From positions 23,033,770 through 23,097,769 of the forward strand of contig JAAONU010000002.1 of NCBI GenBank assembly GCA_012932295.1: 64,000 nt of DNA. The letters are read 5' to 3'. Made by a program: the position numbers and the translations under genes. Each line of letters begins with the position of its first letter. The stretch's first letter is position 1. Below are positions 48,401-60,400 of the stretch, piece by piece. Origin of the DNA: Cyclina sinensis. Lineage: Eukaryota; Mollusca; Bivalvia; Venerida; Veneridae. The notes below the pieces were generated by a model. It searched no databases. It saw only the letters and a program-made list of their open reading frames with translations, and was not told the origin of the DNA.

Positions 48401-51400
48401 CTAAGGTCATATCTCGGCGGTCAGTCCACCTAACCAGTGTTCCTGGGTATCCAACCAGTGTACTTACCAATTTCTCCGCAAGTGACTGACTACTTCCTCA
48501 CTTGCTTCAGAGGTGAGGGACAAATGACCTATAGATCAATTATCACAGAGAAATTTTGCCGGCCCTGATGGGGACTGAACTGGAATCTTCAAGATTGACA
48601 ATCCGATGCTCTACCAAATGAGCAAGCCGGGCCAGCTACATGTTGAAGGGGTATAGATATGATATGATAAAGTATATACAAATGTATTACATACCCTTAC
48701 TATGAAAAACCAAAGTCATTTTAAGTGCATGTCTCAGTAATCAAGAATACCAATACCATCATCTTGCAAACTCAAGCAAAGATACCTACCAGGTAGAGAT
48801 CCTGTATTTGCTTTAACATTTTCTGTGGAGAGGATGTACTTTCTGAAGTATTCATTTATTAAGTTGGATTCATCTTTTCCCCAAAATGAATACTGTCGTT
48901 CTGTGGAAATTCAAAGTACTGTTTGGTGTTAAATTATTCTAGAAAAGTAAATCAATCTTCTAGCCTCATTTTTATATCTATATTAGGACCTTATGATATA
49001 CAATGAAGCTCACTGCACTGTCTACAATATGTTTTTTATGTTTAGTTCAGGTACACAGTTTATGGGAGATTAAGAAATTATCTAGCAAAAGTTTGATTCT
49101 AACAGAGTACAATGCTTAGAGGGCAAACTTAGTTTCAATTAACATTATACAAATTCAGTTCCTTAACTTACTTATTTATTTCAAATTGATACAAGAAGTA
49201 TTCATATAATTTTATATACTCTTTTTGTAAGGTGTTTCCTCCTCATTTATTTCCAGGTCAGACCCATCATCGGTTGTTTCACTATCGGTACTCTCATCAT
49301 CTGCATTAACACTGTAATCTGGGTCATTTACTGAATCATCATCTGAATCCTGATCAACCCTGACTCTTGTGTATATGATACCATCATCTGTAAAAATGTT
49401 AAAAATTAAATGATAATCACTTGAGACAGGTGACATAATACTGACTTTTTAATCACTGACTTGAAGAAAGATGCCCACATTTTATGTTTTATTGTTAGAT
49501 GATATTCTGCTACCTATGAGTAGTTCAAATAAAAATATGTAGATAAGTTTCTTTCAGTTCTGAAGTGGCTAAAAGGTATCAATGTTTATGGTATCTATGT
49601 TGTTAAAAAATAGAACTGTGTAAAAAAAAAAAACAACATTGTGTACTTCTGCACTTAGTGGTTAAGAGTAATACAAGCAATACATTATACCCCTACTAGG
49701 CAAAGCCTATGACAAATACAGTAGATATTGTACATGCTCACACCATCTTAAGCAACTTTTCTATTAAATGACTGCTTGAAATCCTGTGGCATTGTGTCCT
49801 CTAAATCACTTTTTCATAACATGGCCAGCAACCATATAACAAGACATGCCCATGGGCAGAATGTCGAGCCCGCTCGTCTTAATTCAAACCTGAACCTATT
49901 AGCTTCAGATCAAGGAGAAAGATGTATACATAGGTGAGATGTGCACAGCACATACTCTTTATACCCATGGCAAAATCTTGACAATGCATCATCTGAGGTG
50001 ACCTTGACCTCTGACCTGGTTCATGTACATACCACGAAGTCTCATGATTAACATTTGTGCCTAAAAAACTTAACTCATGTTATTTGAACATTTTGATATT
50101 TCTATTTGATCTTTGACCTCTTGTGACCTTGACCTTCATTTTGCGCAAGACAACTCAACTCACTATGGAGAACATTTGTTATAACTTATATAAAAATCCA
50201 TCCATGTATAAAGAAATATGCTAATACAATTTGTTATTTGACCTTTGACCCTGAAGTAAGACCTTGACCTTTACCACAGACACCTGAATTTTTGGCGCGA
50301 CACTCTGCCTCACTATGGAGAATATTTGCCCCAAGTTATATTAAAATCCCTCCATGCATGTAGAAGTAACACTCAGGACATGGGTTTTGCGCTGACCCCT
50401 GTGACCGTGACCTTTGAGCAGCGGACCTGGGTTTTGTGTGAGACACAATACCCTATCATCGTGAACATTTGTACCAATTAATTATGTAATCCTTCAAAGA
50501 ATGAGCAAGATATAGACTGGACAAATCCGGATGGACGCACATACACCGAACTATACACCAAAAGTGGCGACTAAGTCGAGCTCACCGCAAGCGGGCTCGA
50601 CAAAAATGTTTTGGAAACATCCCATAGATACTCAATACATACATGTCTTGTTAGTGAGAATGTTGAATCCTGTATAAAATCAGCCTTTGATTTATTTAAA
50701 TGAAAAAATCAAGCGTGATCAATTTGCACAGCTACAAAAGCATTCACCACTTTGAATGACAGGTACAGCTTTGCAATCATGGCATCAACATCGAAGTGTG
50801 AAGTTTAAAATCTAGACAAAAGGATTTTAGTTACTGAACTTATTGAGATGTTTGTATAACATACATGCCCCCCTAGCACCTTATTGCTAGAGGCAACCAT
50901 ACAGCGTTGTAGATAATTTTTTGCACATGTGGGTAAATACCTCCACTTTTCAAAGCATGGGGGTAAATGGTCAAATTATGCATTGCTTGAGGGTAAATGG
51001 GGAAATAATGTCAGAGTGTATCTGTGTTGACTCTTTTATTTTAGGGTTTCTTTTACATACAAGCAGGATATAAGCCCATACAATACAGTGGCTTCATTTA
51101 CCTTTACGTGTGCTTTTTTTGTTTTAAAAACTGTGCTAATTAATTCTTCAATTACTGGGGTCACTACACTTTTACTTGAACCGGCTTTTAACGTAAAGAA
51201 ACAGTCAATTTTCCTTCGTATTGGCTTCGAGTTCAACATTATCACATAAAATCATGAACGTCAGCTATTGAACATAAAAGCGCTCGACTGTCTCTTTAAA
51301 TTCAATTTAAAAAATTACTATGCATCTAGACAACACAGATTATGTGTACCAGACTGTCTTACAGTTTATTGACTCTGGCGTGCAAAATTAGCTCTAAATT

Positions 51401-54400
51401 TTACGATAACCAGTCAGTTTATTTAGCGGAAGTTAAAATCAGCTGTTCCTGTTTTTGTTATGAATTTTACGCATAAGATTTTCGTAGTTTGCGTAAGTTC
51501 TAAAGGGTTTGCGTCAAATGTACGCACAGAAATGATACTTGGAGTGTATCTCGTTATTTCTGAAGCGTACATTAAGCCGATACGCAGCTTATCTACAACG
51601 CTGACCATAGAAGTGTAGGAAGGTGGTAGAAGAATAGGTACTTGTTTCAGTACATTAAATGGAGGATGCCAGGGGCTTCTGATATCAAAAGCTATGTTAA
51701 GGTGTATTTAAGGTCTTGTTACATTACCCTGCATAATTTGAGCCACAAATCAAACAAGCAAAGTGTCATCACAGATACAATTAACTGAGATTAATTTTAT
51801 GCCTTATAAATTAATATTAAAGTGTCACAACATGAAATACCTCGATGTCTGACCTGCTCAATGAGCAAAGTTTCTAGCATTTATTTTTAAGTGAAGGTGT
51901 CCTGTTTATCTCTACATACAAGATACAATCTTACATCAAATAAGCATTAACTGTTTTGATAAAAACTATTAAATAACATATGTCATCCAATTCATAAACA
52001 ACTTACTGTTTTGCAATGACTGGTTTCTAACTTCTTTTCCCAGCTGTTTAATATCATCAGAATAATGAAGTTGTATGGGCTGTGTGTTTTGGCTTGTACC
52101 TGGTTCCAAACATGAGGTAGGATGTTTTCCTGCATACAGATAAAAAAAATTTAGACAGTAAGATTATACATAGAAGTGTTAATTGTGGTGTATTTTTTGT
52201 AAGTGGTTTAATAATCATGTCAATTTTATTTAGTTCATAAATTTTATAAAATTCAATTCATATGTGCAATGTCTTTGTATTATTAAATTTCTCTCTCTTC
52301 TTCTCTTTCTATTAGATCCTGACCTTTCTTAAATATACTTGTTCATTGACAGCACACTCAACTTTTCTCAGACCTGAATATAAATTATAAGCTAAGTCAA
52401 ACAAGAGGCACATGAGAAAAATGGGGAATTATTGTACAAAAATGAATTTCAGGGTTACTTCCCTTTGAAATTTCAATAATCTTACCCATATCAACATCTT
52501 CCAGAAATTTTCCAACTTTGATTATTTCCTGTCTTGCTAAGGGACTCTGGTATACATGCTTGTTGATATCAGCACTATGTCCCATATGTGCATAAAATGT
52601 TTCTCTTTCTGCTTCTGTCAATTCAAGACTGGCATACAAAGTAGCTATGTAATGCCTCATGTTTGTTGCTGTTACCTTCTTCTGAAGCTTTGCCATAGAG
52701 CAGATTTCACTGACTGACCTCCAACCAGATACATGATTTGAAGAAAACCGAGTCATTGGAAAAACATACTTGTTCTCTGGATGAATACTAGCCTGTTTTC
52801 GAATATCAGTATCACATAAAATTCTAAGTGCTGCCCAACAGTCTTCAAGTATTAGCAGAGGAACAAGTTTTCCACCTTTACCTGGTTGGTAAGTTATTTT
52901 AAACCTACCAATTAGGGCTCTCTCTACAGGATCTTTTATGGACTGTTTATTTCCAATCCAGCTGTCTTCCTCTGCATCATTCCACTGATCCAACAGCAGG
53001 CATGATGGTTCTCCACCACGCCTTGCATTGAATAAAGTCAGCCTAGAAACAACTAAATCGCGAAGTAATGTGTACTCATTAGAAGCAACAAACTTGTACT
53101 TATCAGCTGTCATTTCACCCAATTTTTCTAAAGTAAAATCACGCAGTTTCTGCACCTCTTCCTTTTTAGGTAAGTTGTGTGGTTTCCGTAATTGTGTTTG
53201 TCTTTTTATATTCAGGCTATATTCAGATTCTCCAAATACTTCTGGCCAGTAGTGATTTAGTACATCTACAAACCTGTCCAGTTCTGAAACCATTGCATCT
53301 TCATTTTTCACAGACAGCAGGCCATGCAGAAAGTTACAAAATCTCTTAATAACATAGCCAACATCTTTCCTTAATCCATCTTTCATATTTCCATCATCTC
53401 CAATTGTCATACTATCTATCGCCTCACTGAGGTATGGAAAGTTTGTCCTCTTCACCATGTCCATAGTAGAATCACATTTTATGTGATTACTGTGGCAAAT
53501 GTTCTTAAATTCCAGGTACAAAGATCCTAACCTACGCATTTCTGTCCTAATTGTGGCTTTTTTATCATCATACTTGGTATCTTTTCTTGTAAAAGCTTTG
53601 TTGAATTTTTGTTTCCCAAATTCTTTTATGAATTTATCATTTTTACAAATGTTTCCAACATCATCACTGAGAAGAGAACCTAGAATTTCAGACTCAAAAG
53701 CTTCATGTTTTGCATCAGTTCTTTTATTGCTATACGTTTCTTGTGGAGTAACAGCCATTGGAACATTAGTGGAAGATTCATTCATGTAGCATGTTCGCCT
53801 ATGACGGTGGAAGAATCCTTTGGTGAAGAAACCAAAACATTTGGAGCAATATACGACTTTTTCCTCTTTACCAGAGCGTGATTTTCTCTCTATGATTAAT
53901 TTTTCTTTATTTTCGTTGTTACTACGTATGATTCTCATATTTTTTTGCATGATACCTTTTCGCTTCAAAAGCAGAAATGCTCTGTTTCTTTCCTGTTTTG
54001 GCAAAGACATTGCAAATTTTACTTCTTCTTGATCACTGTGTTTTATCATCAAATGCTTTGTTAATGCAGATTTGTCACAGAAACAGAATGGACATGGCCT
54101 GTGTGGTTTCGGATGTGATTGAGGATTAAGTGATGTCTGTGATGCTCTGACACTAGAGACTGAAACAAAGACAACAAGCATTCTAAAAAATCTTTCACAG
54201 AAACATCAACCTGTGAAAAAAAGCTAACCCTGGAGCAGAGCAGTTACTAACCCTAGAGCAATAATTTGAACAAAATTTTAAGTTTTCTCTATACAAGCTT
54301 TTTTTAACTAGGGCTATCACAGGAAAATCAAAGTACTGATCTACGGTCAAAGTCACAGTGCTTGAACACAGAAAAACAGTAGCATGACCACAACCTACAA

Positions 54401-57400
54401 CTGTTTCTCTGTGTCCCAGCACTGTGACCCTAGACCAGTTGACCCTGAAATCAATAGTGATCATCCATGTGGTTTAAGTCCAAGTGTAAGTTTCCAGGCA
54501 GGTAGATAATACAGAAAGAAAATTAAGGTCCAGAAACAGTTCTCTTGTTTCAAAAATGTGTCTTTCAGTGTCCTCTAACAGTTTTTTTTAAAGAAATCAA
54601 TAGGGCTTATCCAGCATGTGAAAGTCAGTGTAAGTTTTCTGGCAGGTAGATGCTGCAGAAAGCAAGTTATGCACAGAAAATTGTTTTCTTAATGCATAAT
54701 ACTGTGCCTTGACCGTCTGACCTCAAAACCAATAGAGATTACCCTTCATGTTGTTGAAACAGACTTGAAAGTTTTCAACCAGCTAGAGGATACAGTCAGC
54801 AATATATGGACCAGAAACTCTTTTTTCAAACTGACCTTCCACAATTCCACCTAAAATAGGTGTAATTGAGACCATTCCTGACTGAAGGGTTATACAGTGG
54901 TAATTTTTCATCAGGGTAGATGATAAGGGAATCAAATAGTGATCTGAAATATATTCTAAGGATACACATTTTAACAAATTGCTACTTTTAGCCACTTAAG
55001 AGCATTTATTGCTAACTATAGAATGAATAGCATCAGTAAGACTTACTGTTACATATTGTTCCCATAGCCAACTAAGTAACTATTCATAAGTTCGCACATG
55101 CAGACAGATGGACAGGTTGATTCAAGTATACCCCTAATAACTTTGTTGCGGGGAAAATAATCAAGCATTACTCAGAGAATAACCATAAAAGGCTCAAGGG
55201 CATAATTCGAACAATCTTGTAAGAAGACCTAAATAATGCATTACAAGATGATTTTTTTAATTTTTCTGTATGAAAGCCTATCTAAAACCAAAATGCCCGT
55301 GGGCTTCATGTCGAGCCTGCAAATGGAAAACCATCTTTGGGGATGCGACATTGAAATGGAAACTGCAGGAAGATAATGATGGAAGGACAAGGCAGGCCTA
55401 TATGATGTCTCTTTCAGGAAGCATAACAAATAAGTCATTGTATTTCAAATTCTTCCCTGCATGGAGAAGAAATGCCCAAGGTCTATCATCAACATTTTGG
55501 ACCACGCGACACACCATCTCATCAAGCTGAACAAATGTGCCAAGGTATTTTAAAATTCTTCCAAGCAGGGAGAAGTTATGGCTCGGACAAGGTCTAGAAT
55601 CAACATTTTGGACCTTTGAGCTGTCACTGTGACCTTGAAATTTGAGCTGGAATCCTGGGTCTTGCATGCAACAAACCATCTCATCAACGTCCTTCCATGC
55701 AGGGAGAAATTATGGCCTGGACAAGGTCTAGATTCAACATTCTTGACCTTTGAGTTGGAACCTTGATTTTGCACGTGACAAACCGTCTCATCAATGTGAA
55801 CGAAAATGCCAAGGTATTTTAAAATCCCTCCATGTACAGAGAAGTTATTGCCCGGACAAGACAATATGGACAGACAGACGCACGCACATACATACACTGA
55901 ACTGTGGTACCAAATGTGAAGCTCCCAGCAAGCTCGCTCAACAATAAAGTCCCAGGCAAGCACTTTAATAACCTGCAAATCATGATCAAACAACTGTTGA
56001 AAACAACTGTTTCTGTTGGCTGCCATGGTAACACTGAGTTCTTCCTGCAATTCTTACTCATAAGGATGATATCCAAGAAACATTTCTGTTTGATGAAAAT
56101 TCTTCTTGAACATTCAACCCTTATTGTTACCTGTCCTTCACTGTAGAACTTGTCAACAGTCTACCCAGTTTTGAGAGTTTTCATTTTTTATTAAAATTTT
56201 GACAATAAATAATAAAATGTAAACAGTAGGGCCATGATGGCCCTAAATCGCTCACCTGAGTCTCTTTGCTCAAGTTACAAGAATTATTATTGCTTGTGAT
56301 GGGTGTTAGTTGTTTGCAAGTTTAAATAAGTTTGCAAAATGTTTGAAGACTGGGTGTAAAGGTACTCAATTTTTTTAGCAGAAATAGTTTTACTCTACAG
56401 GTCCCTGTGAACTTGACCTTTAACCTACAGACCCACCAAAAAAATAAGTTTCTTCTTATATAATTATCCTAGGTAGATTGAAGGCTCTGGGTAAAATGGT
56501 ACTCCAGTTACTAAGCTGAAACAGTTTTCACTCTAGACGTTCCTGTGAACTTGACCTTTGACGTATGGACACTAAAAACAATAGGGTTCTTCTAATACAA
56601 TCACCTTATAAAGTTTGAAGGCTCTGGGTGTAATGGTACTACAGATACTTAGCAGAAATAGCTTTCACTCTATAGGTCCCTGTGACCTTGACCTACTAAC
56701 CCCAAAACCAAAATGGTTCTTCTATAAGTAAAAGCAATCATCCTATGAAGTTTTAATGCTCTGGGTTAAATGGTACTCCTGTTATTGAGTTGGAATGGTT
56801 TTAATTCTAGAAGTCCTTCTGACCTTAATTTTTGACCTACTGACCCAAGAAAACAGGGCTCCTAAAATTTTGAAATCTCAATCGGTCCGAGACCTCGACC
56901 CCCCCCCCCAACCCATGAGACCAAGAATCAACAAAAAAAAAAAAATACGATATAAGGGCAAAATTTGAGTTATGAGAGTGTTGGCGTCGCGAAAGTATGT
57001 GTTTTTCAAAGCGAAAGTAGAATTAGAGCTAATTTTACAAGGTCAAACTAGTTCACTGATATTTTAAAGTGTGCTTTGTGCTGCAGCTAGCCACTACAAT
57101 TACTATTAAGCCCTTAATGAAATTAAGCAGACGACAGTTATCGCCTATTTCGATGCAAACTCCTCGCACCTGTTACGTCACGCTTTTCTACTTTAACTGT
57201 TTTCTGTACTGATCAGGGGAAGTAACCGCTGCGGGGAGTTTGATTTCAATGAATTTATATTTCACAGTTTGAGCTGGTCAACTTTAATTGATTGACCGGC
57301 TGCAAATCAAGCACACTTTTACTTGTTTACAAGTTAATTGGCGATAACTGCCGCGGGCAACAGTGACAGTTTTATGGTTTTATGATAGGTGTGAAGTACT

Positions 57401-60400
57401 GCATTAGCGATCAATTGAGGTTTTAGTGTGAGATTTTGACTGTTTTATGAAAAGTTAGACAGATTTTTTTTTTTTTTGGAAATTATCTGGACCGATTTTT
57501 TAAGGATATTTGGACATCGAAATCGGTCCATAAAGATAAAATTCGGTCAAAACAGACAAATTTTTGGTTTTCGGGAGCCCTGCAAGAAAACATAAGGTTT
57601 TTTTTCTACTCAATAACAGCAAAAGTCCTGTGAACTTTGAAGGCACTGGGTCAACTGATACTCAAGTTATTGAAAAGAAATGAAGTGTGACAGACAGACA
57701 GACAAACAGACACTCATGGACAGAGCAAAAACAATATGTCTCCATCAGAAGGGCCGTTTGGGGGCAGACATAACAATGAATAAATGAAGAACCAAACCTT
57801 GGTGTTTCAAAGTAGCAAATTTTTTAAGTTTTTGCTTTACAAGTTTTTGTGAGAAACAAGTAAACCCCACACCTCCAGGGTTATGATTTGAACAAACTAG
57901 AGGTCCTCTAGACAATGCTACATATCAAATATCTAAGCTCTATGCCTTGTTTCTGACAAGGAGATTTTTAAAGTTTTCCCTACATAAATCTATGTAAAAT
58001 CAACTGACTTCTGGGTTGGGGTCAGTTTTTACCCGAGGGTCATAATTTGAACAAACTTGGTAGAGGTTCACTAGATGATGCTTCATACCAAATATCTAAG
58101 CCTTGTGGTTTCAGAGAAGAAGATTTTTAAAGATCAAACTTTTAAAATCTATTTTTAGCTCAAGAGACCCAGCAATGCAATAGACCAGAACCATTTGAAC
58201 AATCTTGGTAAAGCTTCTTCCAAGAAACATTCCAGGCAAGTTTCATTGAATTTTGCTTTGTGGTTTTAGAGGAGATGTCTTTTGAATGAAAAGTTGACAA
58301 CAGACGGATAAACCAACGGATGACGGAAAAAGACAGATCAGAAAAGCTCACCTTGAGCACTTTGTGAGCTAAGAATAATGCCTCTGTTAAGAAACATTAG
58401 CAGGCTCGTCCTACTGTTAATGCTAAATACCTGGCACATTTATCTCATGACAAACTTTATCATTGTTCATCACAAGTAAATGCTGTAAATGAAAACAGCA
58501 GACATATCTTTCCTTTCAAATTGTTTTAAGATATTTTAAATCTTCACTTTTTAATCCTGAATTTAATTACAGAGCTTTGATAAATCCACACATAAATATA
58601 CCGTCTTTTTATTACAAAAAAATACTTTTTTGGCCAATATCCTGACTAGTCAAAAAATCATATCAGGTCTCCAAAAGTAACTCAAACAAGAGGGCCATAA
58701 TGGCCCTAAATTGCTCATCTGAGTCTCACTGCTCATGTTACAAATATCGTTATTGGTTTTTATGGGTGCAAGTTTGAATAAGTTTGCAATAAGTTTGAAG
58801 ACTCTGGGTGTAATGGTACTCAAAATTTTTAGCAGAAATAGTTTTACTCTACAGGTCCCAGTGACTTTGACCTTTGACCTACAGACCCCAAAAACAATAG
58901 GGTTCTTCTAATATAATTACCCTATAAAGTTTGAAAGTTCTGGGTGTAATGATACTCCAGTTACTGAGAAGAAATAGTTCTCACTCTACAGGTCCCTGTG
59001 ACCTTGACTTTTGACCTACTGACCCCAAAAATGATTGGATTCTTTTACTGAGTAAAGAAAATCATCCTATGAAGTTTGAAGGCTCTGGGTAAAATGGTAC
59101 TCCAGTTACTGAGCTGAAACAGTTTTCACTCTACAGGTCCCTGAGAACCTTTGACCTATGGACCCTAAAAACAATAGGGTTCTTCTAATACAATTATCCT
59201 ATAAAGTTTGAAGGCTCTGGGCGTAACTGTACTACAGTTACTCTGCAGAAATAGTTTTCACTCTACAGGTCACTGTGACCCTGACCTTTGACATACTAGC
59301 CCCAAAAACAATATGGTCCTTCTATTTTGTAAAAGCAATCATCCTATGGAGGTTGGAGGCTCTGGGTGAAATGGTAATCCTGTTATGGAGTGGAAACGGT
59401 TTTCACTCTAGAGGTCCCTCTGACCTTGAACTTTGACCTACTGACCCAAAACACAAGAGGGTTTTTTTTTTACTCAATAAGGGCAATAACCCTGTGAAGT
59501 TTGAAGGCTTTTTGACAACTGGTACTCAAATTATTGGAAGGAAACGAAGTGTGAAAGACAGACAGACAGACAAACAGACACCCATGGACAAGGCAAAAAC
59601 AATATGTCTCCATCAGAAGGGCGGGGTTGGGGGGAGGCATAACAACGAACAATTGAAGGTATAGCCCTTGGTGTTTCAGAGCAGCAGATTTTTAAAATTT
59701 TCCCTATATAAATCCTTGTGTAAAATCAAATAACCCCCAGGTGGAGCAAATTTTGACCCCAGGGTCATGATTTGAACAAACTTGGTAGAGGTCCACTGGA
59801 CAATGCTGCACAACAAATATCTAAACTCTAGGCCTTGTTGTTTCCGACAAGAAGATTTTTAAAACTTTTCCTATATAACTCTAGGAAAAACATGTGACCC
59901 CTGGGACGGGGCCATATTTGAGCCAGGGGCTATGATTTGAAAAAAATTGTTACAGGTCAAGTAGACAATGCTGTACCCCAAATATCTTAACTCTAGGCCT
60001 TGTGGTATCTGAAAAGAAGATTTTTAAAGTTTTTCCTATATAACTCTATGTAAAACATGTGACCCCTGGGGCTGGGCCATTTTTGACCCAGGGGCCATGA
60101 TTTGAACCAGCTTGGTAGAGGTCCTCTTGACAATGCTACATACAAAATATCTAAGCTCAATGGCTTTTGGTTTCTGATTTGAAGACTTTTTAAACTTTTT
60201 CCTATATAACTATAGGTAAACAAGTGCCCCCGGGGCAGGGCCTTTTTTGACCCAGTGGCTATGATTTGAACAGACTTAGTAGAGGTCCACTGGACAATGC
60301 TACACATCAAATATCTAAACTCCAGACCTTGTGGTTTCTGACAAGAAGATCTTATAAAGTTTTTCCTATATAACTCTATGTTAAGCATGTGACCCCTGGG

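Larger units (their letters stand above)
45495..48789 (-). other. Intron of the recombinase-like gene filled with nested repeats
   Basis: Contains a family iv-type element (45832-47433), a nested family i element (46368-47206), family i fragments (47445-47610, 47953-48187) and a tRNA-derived SINE (48363-48633). The part at 47620-47945 shows nothing recognisable. Confidence 0.6.

Noticed and set aside
51423..51608. 61-codon minus-strand frame in a TACGC/GCGTA-rich stretch
   Set aside because: The peptide looks protein-like, but it has no good splice sites and the DNA is a cluster of similar short motifs. Chance or a repeat is more likely.
53499..53789. Plus-strand frames at 53028-54032
   Set aside because: Antisense shadows of the recombinase-like main exon.
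55550..56050. 166-codon minus-strand open frame
   Set aside because: It lies entirely in the diverged family vi element. No splice sites and no recognisable domain; it overlaps other chance frames.
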